From positions 310,356-374,355 of the forward strand of contig VXAY01002459.1 of assembly GCA_013399855.1 (NCBI GenBank): 64,000 nt of DNA, written 5' to 3'. Below the pieces are notes generated by a model. That model was not told the origin of the DNA. It searched no databases and was given only the letters and a program-made list of their open reading frames with translations. The stretch is from Oxyruncus cristatus. Taxonomy: Eukaryota; Chordata; Aves; Passeriformes; Cotingidae. Below are positions 35,406 through 48,044 of this stretch, piece after piece (the first letter of the stretch is position 1; the number at the start of each line of letters is the position of its first letter). The position numbers and the translations under genes are program-made.

Positions 35406-38400
35406 CAAACTTCTTTACGTAAGAAAACACATGATCTACCAACAAATTATGATTCACTTGTTTTGGTCTTTTAAAGTTTTAACTAAATCAATTTTTATGT
35501 ATCTGTAGCACACACCTCACTTTAACTATTTTTTATGTATCTCAACAATTTCCAGCTGTTACTGGTTCCAGAGTTGAAGTTTTTGCTTATTATCATTACT
35601 GCAGAAAACTGTATCAGGCACATGCTTGATGAAATGAGTGAGATGAAAGTAAAATATAACTTTGATACATGACTATGAAGTTTGGATACACAATTTCTAA
35701 ACTCAAGACTGTATTTTTAAGTGCCTTCCCTTTACATATCAGTAATATTTAAAAATTATAGCAAAAATTACAAAGAAAACCCCCACCTACAATATGGAAT
35801 AGACTGCAGTGTACACTTTAATTGACCCATAGAAGTCCCTATATACGTGCTAATACTCACAAATCTAAGCTTGTGACAAATCTTTCAGTATACAGTGCAC
35901 CAAAAAATTCACGTACTTACAAAATTTAAACACAGAAATTGAACTGTCCTCATCTAAATTGTATTGCTAAAAATAAAATATGAAAATGTACGTTCAACTA
36001 CTTTGAAAAATAGAAATTATTCTGACAGAATCACGTATGAAGTTTGTCACTAGTTCAAGAAAAAAAATATTGCACTAGGTTTGCTTTTTTAGATCACAGG
36101 AATTGTGTATTTTCCTTAAAATACATTCATGCTTTCAACAAAACGAGAAAGATGCAAAATCTTGATCATGTGTTTTGGGGTTAAAAATTGGAAGGATTCT
36201 TATAGGAAATGTATCATCTTTGATAGAATGCAACATATTTATTAAAGACTGGAAATCCAAAATTTCTTTATGCATAAAACTTTGTAATCATTGTGAATTC
36301 TCCCTCTGTAGCAATAAGTAACATGATTAATTGGAACTTTAAAACACAGTAAAACAGATGAAACTGAAATTATAGAGGGGACAGGTAATACTTAAGTACT
36401 TTGTAAGATTCAACATTGATTGTTTTTTATCTTGAAGACAATCAAAATATTAATTATGGTGGGGGTTAATCAATGAGTGAATCTTTATAAGAATTTTTTA
36501 CACTTTATGTATCCACATTCTTCAAGTTCTGCCAGAATAAAAATGAGTAACATGCTGAATAACTTCCAAAATAATAACATTTATAACATATCAAAGCCTT
36601 TGTGGTTAAAATAGTGCATTCTCACCGATGTCTTTTCAAGGTGTCCTTATTACACAAAGCCAAAATACACTCAGTATCATGGGTCCAAATATATTCCAGC
36701 CCCCCCCAAACCACACATTTCAAGGTTTATTGCCCACTGTAAAAATAATAATAATAAAAACTATCACCCTGTTGCCTCAAAGGCAACTCATTCTTATTCA
36801 CATACCTCTTGTTCCAACCGCAAATGCTCTCATTATCCTCCTCGGGGAACCACTTCCTTTCTTTGTCCACCACCGCAACTTTCTGCAATCAAAAAATGTC
36901 GTAGATTTTTTACAGACCAACGTGAATTCCCTCAAATTGCTCTTGGTAAAAATGTGCCCCACGCTGCAGAGTTCACAACTTTATTGCCATTGTTGTTACT
37001 CAGCAGTTTAACAACACCAGCTCTGGCAGTAGCAGGACACAGCCCCTGATCCTGTGCCAGGCGAAGTATCACTCCGAAAGTTTTGGTGCACCACAAGCAC
37101 TGGCAAGGGGGCTGGGAACACTCATATGAGCCAAATACTTTGGGATTTGTGGATTGACTGCTGGCATAGATTTGGCCTTGTTTGCTAACTGCATGGTTAA
37201 TTATACACAGCAGCAGCAGTACCTTCTGCCATCTCTCTAAAGTATCCACTGGATACCTTGAGTGACATTTTCTTTCTGTGTCACTTGTCTTAATGATAAT
37301 AGAAGGTAGCCTTAAAAGTATGGACCGCAATGTACTGCATATGTGATCTGCAATTTACAATGTAAAGTTTAATAATTAGAGATTTGTTCTATATTCAGAG
37401 GAAAATGGTCATCTTCCAACAGGAAAATGTCTTACCCGTCTCTTAAATCTAGGCACAATAGTAATTATACTTTAATTCTTAAAGTGTTTAAATTTTTGTG
37501 TGTGTGAATTTAATTCAGATATCTATTTAATAGAAAAAATGGGAAAAAGACCCAACCAAACAGCACACACACACACTCAACTAAACAAAAACCCCCAATA
37601 ATATCTTGCTTAGAAAATCTTTCTTCGTTAGAAAGGAAAATCACTTCAGCTCACATAACCTGTTGGCTGCAGTTGTTGAAATTAGAAATTACTTTTTGGA
37701 GATCTGGATAAAGCAAACAGGATACACGTAAGTTTTTAAAGATTTGACATAACCTGCACCTCTGTCACATGTCAAATAATTTCTACCTGGAGCATAAAGA
37801 ATCACTTGCAGATGAAAATATTTCCTGCATGTAAAGGTTTAGGGTTTTGTCTGTGTGCTTTGTTTTGTTAGGGTTTTGTTTTGGATTTGTTTTTTTTTGC
37901 TTTTCACAGAGTTGCTTTTTTACAGCCATCATCTTTTAGCTTCAACCTTTTTTCTTCACGTCATCTTTTCAACCACCCATGTGCTTCACTGCTTCGCAGA
38001 TGACCTAGGGCTGTGCTTGGTGTGCACATCCTTGTACAGTTCTTCCCTTACTTACTGCAGCTCCTTATCCTGACTAACCCCTGGCCATCAGTTCCTCATG
38101 ACCCAAGCTCTTTCACTGATGATTCCCACATCTTGCTTCTTGCCCTTTTTCCCAAGTTCTGGTTCAGAGCCTCTTCCAAAACGGCTGTAACCTCAGGATG
38201 TCCTCACGTCCTCTCGCTCCAACAGCCTCTGATTTTTGCCTTGCTTCGTTATACCATCTGAAGTGAATTGTAAACTAACCATAAATCCAAGGAATTATAA
38301 TTCAACCATAAATCCAGGAGAGCTTTTTCTTTACCCTGGAGTCTTTGTTTTCATAAAAAAAGCCATATAAAAATAGTGATAGATATTAAAAATTATGAGG

Positions 38401-39439
38401 TAAGAAAATAACGGTAGAAATAAATTGATTCAGGGACCCAAATGCTGTGCAGATTGCTTTCTGTTTGTTTGTTTTTAAAGTGTGGGGGGTTTAATTTCTT
38501 TTGTTCTCAGATGAGGAAAAGTACCTACAAACACGTGCAAAGCACTGAAGTTTTGTCAAACACGTACAATAAAGGACCATTGGAAATCAATTAAGATGTC
38601 TAGTTATTTGCAAAACAATTTCAGCTGCCTGATATACTTCTTTATTCCAATATCTTGAAATCTATAAAAACTGTCATAATAACTTCACTTCATCATTTCT
38701 TAATCTGTCCCAATATTCTTAACCTTCTTTCTATCAAAGAGAATATTTAAAGTTTTCTGTGCCTTGTGTGGTTTCTTTCTCCTGTATCTTGTCAGAATCA
38801 AGAGGAAATATGTGATGAGAACAGAAAAAGTGCTTCTTATTCAGGTCTTATAACAAGACTTGCAAGAAAAACTTATAGAGAAAAACATTTCTGTCATTTA
38901 ATTTATTTCAGAAATAATAATACTAAGCAGAAAAAGACCCCATGTCTCAAATGAGCAGGCAATGTGCTCGAAAACTGATCTATTTTTAACGTAAACAGAA
39001 GGTAGAAATGAGACGATCTAATTTTAGCTGCTTAAAAGCCAGACTTGTGGTCAAAGCCAGTCATTAACTTAACTAACAACTAGTATAAGGCATCTTTATG
39101 GTCAAAGGGGAGAGGTACCCTTTTTAGTTTAGCCACCTACTGTAGGTGGAACAGATTGCCCTTTGCAGATACCTTTCCAAGTAAGAAGCACCTTGGATGA
39201 CTGGCTATAAATTTATAGTGAAAGTGAGATGAAGTGGAATTATCACATCAAAGTCTATGAAGCAATTCATTTGTACAGTAGAACTTCGTATCTCTCTTTT
39301 GATTTTGGTCTACTTGTTACTCTGAAATTTCTGCTTCTAAAAATGTGAAAATCTGATATTTGCAGGGAACCCACAAGTTAGTACATGGGGAAAAAAAAAA
39401 AAAAAGAAGATGACATTTTAGAGAGATGTGAGCCTACAC
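35406..39439. other. AT-rich DNA, no gene seen; one unclassified block at 36690-37330
   Basis: Most of this is plain AT-rich DNA. The part 36690-37330 is of higher complexity and carries two TTTATTGCC words (AATAAA on the minus strand at 36980-36985 and 36726-36731) and minus-strand frames of up to 132 codons. It may be a decayed retroelement, but no family is recognised. A CA dinucleotide run lies at 37564-37576 and a pyrimidine-rich stretch at 37900-38240. A poly-A tract lies near 39391-39405. Confidence 0.45.
39435..39439. repeat. Target site duplication, left copy (TACAC)
   Basis: TACAC lies directly before the LTR end and is repeated directly after it at 40016-40020. Confidence 0.85.
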
Positions 39440-40015
39440 TGTGCTGGCTTCATGCCAACTGTCCGAGCCCACAGGGAAAGCCTCCCCCTCCCTTCTTCCC
39501 CCCCAGGGCAAAGGGAAAAAAAACCTATAGAAACTGAAGAACCCGAAACCAACCAAATTATATCAAAATATATATTTTTGCATATATTTACAGTTATATA
39601 CAGCTAGAATACTATGTACAACGTCAGGGATTCTGAATACACCCCCTCCCCTGGAGGGAGAGGGAAAAGGAAAAAGGAAAAGGGGAAAAACAGATATACA
39701 CAACCAAAAACTAAGAACCAGCAAAACAAAGAACTGGCAAAAAGCGATCTCACCACGTCCCTTAGAAAAACAGGATTGTCTGACACAGCTGGCAGACCAG
39801 CAGTCACTGCAGGCCTCAGCTGATAGATAAACAAGACCAACGCAGAGACCCACTGCTCCCGAACCTCACTGGAAGAGAAGAGAGGGAAGAGCTTCCACTC
39901 CCTTCTTATTTATACCCTTGCTCATGTAAAAATCGTATGGAATACTGGGAACATGGCCTTGGTTCCTTGGTTACAACCTGGTTACCAAGGAAGGCCTAGA
40001 ATCAAAACCACCACA
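39440..40015 (-). mobile_element. Solo LTR of an avian ERV, minus strand, with 5-bp target duplication
   Basis: The element is bounded by TGTGCTGG (39440) and CCACCACA (40015), imperfect inverted ends of the TG...CA type. It is flanked on both sides by TACAC (39435-39439, 40016-40020). Read on the minus strand it has a U3 with a TATAAATA box (39907-39914) about 100 bases from the start, a transcribed part, and a T/C-rich U5-like end. It is 576 bases long with no internal retroviral genes, so it is a solo LTR left by recombination between two LTRs. A 5-bp duplication is typical of class III (ERVL-type) and some class I elements. Its sequence differs from the other LTR family in this window. 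Three overlapping frames of 69-96 codons in it are chance. Confidence 0.88.
39907..39914 (-). promoter_or_regulatory. LTR TATA box (TATAAATA)
   Basis: TATTTATA on the plus strand is TATAAATA on the minus strand, within GGGTATAAATAAGAAG. It lies at the position expected for an LTR promoter, and transcription would run leftward. Present-day activity is unknown. Confidence 0.65.
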
Positions 40016-40020
40016 TACAC
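40016..40020. repeat. Target site duplication, right copy (TACAC)
   Basis: It matches the left copy at 39435-39439 exactly. Confidence 0.85.
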
Positions 40021-41896
40021 TCATTAACTTTCTGTGGCATTTTTTAATAAATATACCTGTTCAGTACAAAATAAATCAAGCGTATCAAGGGATAACCAGG
40101 TCCTCAAGTGTACTTCTTTGTGATTGCAAATAGAATTGAAAGTCCTTAGGTTCTTATCCATCTTATCCAAAAGATGTCTGAAGGAATGCCTATTTAGTTG
40201 TCAGGTATCAGGCCATTACATATCACCTGGTTATTTAAAGAAGACAGGTTTCCACTGTTCTGGTTAGTGTCAGACTGCTTTTCCAACTTGATAAACAAGT
40301 TAGTGCATCATTCATTGTACTCTCGTGAAATTAAGCCCTATCTTTTTGTATGACAAAATCAAAAGCTGAACCTTTAAAAGAATTCATTACACTTTTATTT
40401 CCTCAAGGGTTTTTCTTAAGGGTAACGGAAGATACTGTTGTTCTGTTCTTTGTTTCCAAAATTTAACACAAATTAAAAAAAGTATCCCGAGTTTAGATGG
40501 GGTAATTTAGTTGAAGACATGGTTGAAAACTTAAAAAAATATTAATATTTCTAACAAATAATCAACATAATTGCTAACTTTAAGTTCTGGAATAGAGAAT
40601 TGGATATAAAGTTTTACAGAAGGGTCAGAGTAAAATGAAAACATATCATTTGTAATTTCCTTCTATCACACCATTTGGAGCCCTTCTGCACACACCTGAA
40701 AACAAGCAGTGTCTGGGATTATTTCCAGTGGCAATCATAAACAGAATTGTAAATACTTCTTTTGAGAGCTTTGTTTAGAATATGAAACTTTAAGAAAAAG
40801 AATGTCAAATTACTATTACAAAATATTGAGTACTCATTCATTTCCAATGATATAGAAGATGATAATTTAATACCAGTTGCAACAGGAGACCCTTGAATGT
40901 TATCTATTAATATGGAAAGGGCAAATCTGCAGCTAGGCACACAAGTAAAAGCATCTGTGCTATTACGGTGTCTGTGTTTAGGAGCACAAGTTAAACAGAT
41001 AATTATAATGATATAAAAACCCAACAAAAACAACATCATCAAGAAAAAAAAAGGAAATGTAAAATTAACCTTAAAAGAACTGTAAAAAAACATAAACCAA
41101 AAAAGTCATTCTTATTCCTCTACTTTTCAGCCTGTTTGGAGCTCTGATTCCTCTTTAGCCTGATAGACTTTATCAAGTTGACAGTGCTACTTGGCAGCAC
41201 CCCTAGAAGCTTGAAGTTCTTCTGACATTTCTATTTCTTGGGTTTTTTTCTTTCCTAGACCATTAAAGCATTTCAGCATATCTGTAAAACATGAAAATTT
41301 ATGTATTTCTATCACAGATATATATGGGTAAGTAACCACTGTGCTGGATCAGAGCCACTGTGTACATTCGTTTGTTGGATTAAAGCTAGCGTTGCTTTTA
41401 ATAGTACCAAAGTAACAACTCTGTAAGCTGTTTGGTAAAAAATAAGTGCACAGTCTTTGGAGGAGAATTTCTGGGTTTTTTGAAAGGAATGTATAAAGAA
41501 GAAGAGAATTAATTCTTTTTTTTCCTCATAACTTCTGGTTAAGTGTTGCCATATAAATATACAAAACAAGCGCTTTCACTTATAAAAAGAGAACTTTGCT
41601 GGACTTTTAGAGCACTTTAAAACTGCCCAGCTTACTCATAAAACAGTCACAGTGCGTCTTTAATACATTTGACAGTATTGATCTCTACAAATATCCTTTG
41701 TCATATATTTTGAGTTACAGCTGAATACCAATAGCAGAATTCTCCAGGGTTATGGAGATAAATTGCACTGGAAATAGAAGAACAAGTAATTGTGTCTTTT
41801 TGTTGGTAACTCCAGGAAAACCAACATCTTCAGGTAGTCAAGCCAGCATTTATTTTAGATGGATTCAACTTCTGAATAAATTGAATCTGTCTTCTT

Positions 41897-41917
41897 GTTT
41901 GTTTGTTTGTTTGTTTT
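41897..41917. repeat. (GTTT)n microsatellite
   Basis: Five GTTT units in a row are followed by a G/T-rich tail. This is a simple repeat. Confidence 0.9.
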
Positions 41918-42881
41918 GGGGTTTTTTTTAGGTTTTCTTGTGATTGTTAATTATTATAAATAACATCAGTGTAGTTGCAACTTTGAGGTAATCTGACCTT
42001 GCTAATAGTCATATGTAAATTTTAAAACTTTTTTTTTTAGCTTGAAAATTAACATTAAAACTACTATTTTAACTTTCTGTTTAGCATTTTCAAATAGTGA
42101 TATATGTTATAGCAGAAGTGCATTTGTTACAGCCCCTCTTCTGCTCAGAACCAGACAGCTATGTTTTGAACTACTAGAGACCATGTCGCTTCAATCTAAA
42201 TATTTAAATTATGACAATAAAAGGATGCAGAGCCTTTTTTTATAACGGTTGAAATATAAATAAAAGATGACATCAGAAGCCCCAGACTGAAAACAACAAC
42301 ATGGTTATTGGTTTTGATAGGAGTCTAACCCTGGGGGTCAGGTAAAAACAGCTTTAGAGATTAGAAAGAGAGGAGATAAAATATATTCAAAACATAGAAT
42401 TAGAAACTGATGAAACCAGTAAATTAAAGAGAATGATAGATATAAGAGATTTATGAAGTGGATAAGAAGTCGTACGAAAATAGGCCCATGTCAACCTCAG
42501 ACCATTAGCAAAATACTGAGATCCTGGATGACTCATCCTGACTGCTTCCAAGCCTTTTTCTTTTCCAGATTATTGAAGAAAACCAGCTATGTCAATCTTA
42601 GGGCCTGAAGAAACACCAGAAGAATGAACACCCAAAAGGAGACAAAGATACTACAAAATTAATGTATAAAAACATTAGCAGCGTTATGGGGATTTCAAGT
42701 GTGTGATGAAAATTTTCTGTAATAATTAGATGATTTGGGCTTTGAACATCCAATGCTAACATCCTTGTATCTAGACTAGTAACAGTAATTTTTTTTTATA
42801 TTTGATTATCCTATTAAAACATTAGTCACACTAAAAATCAATTCCTGGCAACATATAGAATGTGTTATCTTTTTTGCTTAT

Positions 42882-42884
<3 letters not shown>

Positions 42885-42920
<36 letters not shown>
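42885..42920. repeat. Poly-T tract, 36 bases
   Basis: An uninterrupted run of T sits just before the gap region. Such a run is error-prone and probably explains the failed assembly here. Confidence 0.9.
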
Positions 42921-42921
<1 letters not shown>

Positions 42922-42930
42922 TGCAATATT

Positions 42931-43048
42931 NNNNNNNNNNNNNNNNNNNNNNNNNNNNNNNNNNNNNNNNNNNNNNNNNNNNNNNNNNNNNNNNNNNNNN
43001 NNNNNNNNNNNNNNNNNNNNNNNNNNNNNNNNNNNNNNNNNNNNNNNN
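42931..43048. other. Assembly gap (118 N) with duplicated flanks
   Basis: The 15 bases before the gap (TTTTTGTGCAATATT, 42916-42930) are repeated exactly after it (43049-43063). The gap is probably artificial, formed where two sequence ends that should overlap were joined with N. Open frames that cross the gap are meaningless. Confidence 0.9.
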
Positions 43049-43501
43049 TTTTTGTGCAATATTTGTCCTAGCAATGTTTTGCTCTCCTTTTTACGAAATC
43101 TTTCCTAAATACCTTTCACTGTACAACTGGAAAGATGATATTGGTTTATCTTATACCAACAGCTGTAATAAAGGTTTGATAAGAAATGAAGTGTTGTTTG
43201 TTAAATGTAACACATCCATCATTGATCAGGACCTCACCCCTCATCTATTTCCCCTTACAAATGTCTTCTCTACAAAATATACCTGCATTGATGATGCCAC
43301 ATCTGGGATATACACAACGGGCATTTTGAGTGAGTTTTGCTTAATCCATCCTCTCCATTCCTAGCATACAGTTCCAAAACTTTCTCTTTTGTGCCATATA
43401 GTAGTGGGAATGTCATTTACTTTGACTACTAATAGACCAAACCAGCCTGAACGCAAAAAATTATTCCTTCTCCTTCTTAAGTTTTGGAAGGAATGCAAAC
43501 G

Positions 43502-44012
43502 GAACCATGGAATGGCCTGGGTTGGAAGGGATTTTAAAGATCACCCAGTTCCAACCCCCCTGCCATGAACAGGGGCACCTTCTACTAGACCAGGTTGCTC
43601 AGAGCCCCATCCAACCTGGCCTTGAACACTTCCAGGGATGAGGCATCCACAGCTTCTCTGGGTAACCTCTTCTAGTGCCTCACCACTCTCACAGGAAAAA
43701 GTTTCTTCATAATATTTCTTCTAAACCTTCTTTCTTTCAGTTTGAAGTCTTTCCCCTCATCCTGTCACTATATACCCTTGTAAATAGTCTCTCTCCATCT
43801 TTCCTCTATGTTCCCTTCAGGTACTGAAAGGTCGTAATTAGGTCACCCCAAAGCGTTTTCTTCTCCAGGCTGAACAACCCCAGTTCTCTCAGCCTTTCCT
43901 CATAGGAGAGATTCCTCTAAATCAACTTGGTGGCCTCCTGTGGACTTGTCCAATAGATCCACATTTTTGTTGTGCTGGGCCCCCGAGCTGGGCTCAGCAC
44001 TGCAGATGGGGA
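43502..44012 (-). mobile_element. CR1 LINE, about 0.5 kb, minus strand
   Basis: On the plus strand it begins CATGGAATGGCCTGGGTTGG and AGATCACCCAGTTCCAACCC. It continues with CTAGACCAGGTTGCTCAGAG, CTCCAGGCTGAACAACCCCA, CTCAGCCTTTCCTCATAGGA and TGTGCTGGGCCCCCGAGCTG. It covers the 3' UTR and the final part of ORF2. Single-base changes and indels break the frame. Confidence 0.94.
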
Positions 44013-47000
44013 AGTATTCCTTTAGTGTGTCCACATGAATACTGACATACAGATATGGTCACATATTTGTATGCATTTTATAACTGGGAAAAAAAAAAAA
44101 TTCTGCTATGTTTTCAGTTGCCTGTGGAACTGTCATACTGCTTCAACAGTTTAATATTGACTTATTTGCTTGACTTATTGACTTATTCCTGCAGCAGTCA
44201 TTTTTCTAAAAAGATACAGTTCCTTTCAGCTAATTTTACATCACATTTCAAAAAATATCCTGATGTGATGAATCAGGTCAGCATTGTTGGAGATGCAACT
44301 GAACATATGCAGTCTATATCACTATCATACATACATATATATATAAAAGAATTTTCATGTAGTTCTAACTCAGTTTTACTGGGAAGAAAGCACTGCTTAT
44401 GACAAAATTGATCTGTCATGTGAAGGATGAACACAGGTACATGATCTGACATCTACAACATTACGACGAAAAAGTCAATGACTTCCTTTTAAACTCATTT
44501 TGAATACTATTAATCTTACAAAGAAATAATATCCTTCCAGATGTAGATTTCAGTCCTCTAACTTATCTGCAAACCTTACTGGTGCCAGTGGATTTGTTCA
44601 TCTACCTGGGTCACTGATCCTTGTAAGGAAAACGTAGGCTCAGGTTTCAAGGTCTGTTTGGTTAGGGTTGGTGTCTTTTTATTTTGCTTTCTGAAAACAC
44701 TCTTCAAGCTTTCTGTCATCACTAATATTCTTACCAGCATTGTAATTGATCTCCTGCTAATTTTTCTCTGTGCATTTCAGGCACACTCCATTAGGTTTTT
44801 CCTTTGAAGCTTGATAAACCTTTCCTTTAGCTCTGTTAAGCCTTATTTTCATTCAGAAATAATACCAATATAATTATATGGATATAGTTAACACAACAGT
44901 TCCTTCAAACTGGCACAGCTGTTCTGCTATACATATAAGCCTGTAGAGATGTTTCTTTAGGCACTGTTATGTGACAAATTCTATAAATTATTCCATATTA
45001 CTGGTTTTACTGAAAAATGAACAGTTTCTGTAGAAAATTGTACCCTTAACCAAAGTAATTACACCAGGATGAAATCTAATAATAGACAGCTATATTTTTG
45101 GCTTCAATCCTGCAATAAACAAAGGATCAAGCTTTATATTTGATTATACAAACAACTGTATCCATAAAAATGAAATTATTAGCATCATGGGAAAAAGTAT
45201 TTTAATCAAAGGAAGTGAAGGGGCCCAGCCTTCTGCCCTTTATGAGATGTAGCCTTTACATAACGGTGTTTAGAGGGGTTTAATTTTATACCTCTGCAGT
45301 GCTAAATGACAGTGTTTAGCATCTTATTACAGGAAAGATGAACATGATTAATACTTCTTCACAGAAGAGACCGTGCTACAATCACACTTCACACTGAGTA
45401 ATGAGTTCCCCTTTGACTGGGAGGAAGAATTTCCTTATATGCTTTATGGGAGATTTAAAGGCCCAAGCCGTGATTCCACTAAGAGAAATCATGGGGCCAT
45501 GATTCTGCACAGTGTTTCTGTCTAATAACACAGAAAAACCTCACAACCATCTGGCACTTGATTTTAGATATTTATCTATAGAATGAAGATACATTTTTGC
45601 TGTACAGTGTTTTAACTCATTTTCTTCTAAAAGAGTGTTTCATTCCAGTAATATAAAGATTTCAGTGCATATTTTAATTGTGTTCAGCTCTCACATTTAT
45701 TAGGAGATTCATTTATACTGATAATTAATTGTTTCATTCATTTCAGAAAAAATAAGGAGTTTATGACACTCTAACTAAAGCAGTTAGAGTGCTTGGTAGA
45801 ATTACTCCTTGGATATAGGTACATAAAATAATGGCTAAAAATCCTTTTGTGCTCTATTATGGATGCTAGTAACATTATGTTTTTGCAGGGCATTTAAAAA
45901 TGAATGAATATAAAAAATATTAGAAATTAGGTTTTAGAGAATATCACTCGACATTCTGAAGTATATTAAAGCATTGCATTATATCCTCCCGCTATGCTTT
46001 ACTAGAGAGAATAGATAAATATTACAAAAATGTTCACATAGCACAGTTGTTAGCAAGAACTTAGCAGTAAAGAAGTATTTGTCTTCCTCTATGGATTTAA
46101 TTGTGAGTCATGAACGTAACTCACGGGTGGCGAAGAACATTGAAATATTTTTTTTATATGTCTTTCAAAGGTTTCATTTTGCACCTTCTGCTTAGTCTCA
46201 AGTACCATTAGAAACACAGTAAACTAAAGAAAACTTCAATATATTAAGATTGGAATTCATTTAAAAGTTATACTAAAAACCTAAGAAAATAGAATTCAAG
46301 TAACAGACCAGTTATACTGTGAGTTCACAAATCCCAAAGATGAAGAATAGAGGATTTTTGGCCCTGTGTCTTTTTGTGGAAAACAGTTCTCACTGACATT
46401 GTGAGGGCTTTGTAGAAGCCCTACTTCTCCAGAAAACCAGCGGGGTTTCTTGATAGTAGTTGGATTACACTAACTAAGGGTTTGTAAAGGCATTCCCTGA
46501 GCAATCTGAAGGCAGAGTTTTAATCTTCTTGGTTTAGGCAAGAAAATCAACCACCCATCAAATTTCACAGTGCTTTTATTTTAGTTTATTTTACTCCCCC
46601 AAAGCATGGAATTAAAAAGAAACAAATAAAGCTCCAGTTTCTACCTAATATATACGTGATTTTTTTTCCCCCATATTTTTTGGCGGTAACATAAAGAGCA
46701 GCAAACACTTATGGGCTTTTTTTTATCCTGTCATCAGCAAGAGGTGCAATGATTTCAAGCAGAGTGGTAAGGGAAGTACTTAGGGCAGGTGTGAATCAAG
46801 TCAGTACACCCATTACACTGCAGATCTACTGTTATGGCTGCGCACCTCATGATACGGAAAGCAAATGTTTGAAATTACAAACGTCCCTGCAGAATTTTAT
46901 AGCTTAGGGGATATGGTTCTGCTCCTTGATGCAGTAGCAACAATTTTGAATTGAGATTCATGTAATTTGTTTTGCCATTGTGCTTTTCAAGGGCACATAT

Positions 47001-47511
47001 AAATGCAGCAAATACTTCACAGCATTTGGATATTCCAAAAACAAAATAGGCTAAGGGTTGCTTTTATTTTTAGCCCATTGATAAAGAACTTTTATTTTCT
47101 TCAGATTCAAACATTCTCGTGGGTTGTTTATTGCTCACACATGTAAAACTCTTCAAGGCCAATTGAAATGCAAACTAGTCAGTAAGGGCTCATAATTCAT
47201 ATCACATAGCAGTGTTTTCAAACTTTGTATACTTTGCAGTAAAATCCAAGAGCTGAGGGTTCATCCATCACATGTTTAATTGTCTGTAACAAACATTCAG
47301 GCAGAAAGAGGAAGAAAGTGAAGGGAGGGAGTATATCATCAGCATAAATTGCAATCAGGCTATTCTTTTGTTATCTATATCTAATACAGTGCCATCCATT
47401 CCTGTCCTCAGGTCCATTTAAGAAATATGTTAGGAAAAGAGAAATCCATAAATGTTGTGAAGAATTTGCCCATATACACATAAACTCATGATGTTTGTGC
47501 ATTGGTACTTT
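44013..47511. other. AT-rich single-copy DNA, no gene seen
   Basis: No gene or transposon is recognised. Segments 45240-45600 and 46720-47280 are free of repeats and of mixed composition, and are candidates for conserved noncoding elements. This is inference from texture only. Confidence 0.5.
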
Positions 47512-48044
47512 CACGAGACCCCATCTGCAGTGCTGCCTCGAGCTCCAGGGTTCCTAGCACAGGAAAGGCGTGGATCTGTTAGAGAAAGTCTAGAGGAGGC
47601 CATCAAGGTGATTAAAGGGATGGAGCACCTCTGCGATGAGGAAAGGCTGAGAGAATTGGGATTGTCGAGAAGAGAAGGCTTTGGAGTGACCTAATTATGA
47701 CCTGCCAGGACCTGAAGGGAGACCACAGAAAGATGGAGAGAGGCTATTTGCAAGGGCCTGTAGTGAGAGGAAAAAGATGAATGGCTTCAAACTGAAAGAG
47801 AGTAGGTGTAGGTTAGATATTACTGAGAAATTATTTCCTGTGAGGGTGGTGAGGCACTGAAACAGGTTATCCAGAGAAATAGTGAATGCTCCATCCACAT
47901 TCCCTGGAAGCGTTCAAGGCCTGGTTGGATGGTAATCTGAGTAACTTGGTCTAGTACAAGGTGTCCCTGTTCATGGCAGAGGGGCTTGGAACTGAATGAT
48001 CTTTAAGGACCCTTCCAACCCAGGCCATTTTATGAGTCTATGAA
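47512..48044 (+). mobile_element. CR1 LINE, about 0.53 kb, plus strand
   Basis: It starts near GAGACCCCATCTGCAGTGCT and runs through GGATGGAGCACCTCTGCGAT, GAGGAAAGGCTGAGAGAATT, GTGAGGGTGGTGAGGCACTG and ACTTGGTCTAGTACAAGGTG. It ends CCCTTCCAACCCAGGCCATT and TATGAGTCTATGA. It is in the same orientation as 34006-34151 and is truncated 5' within ORF2. A 68-codon open frame (47488-47694) keeps the ORF2 pieces [17 protein letters not shown] before breaking. Confidence 0.93.

Larger units (their letters stand above)
40021..43501. other. AT-rich single-copy DNA with one gap, no gene seen
   Basis: No gene or transposon is recognised. A GTTT repeat lies at 41897-41917, and a 36-base poly-T at 42885-42920 precedes an assembly gap at 42931-43048. 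Confidence 0.55.

Noticed and set aside
39563..39853. Frames of 69-96 codons in the solo LTR
   Set aside because: The LTR is noncoding, and the frames overlap one another on both strands.
42862..43364. Frames crossing the gap at 42931-43048
   Set aside because: They are translated through N and poly-T and carry no information.
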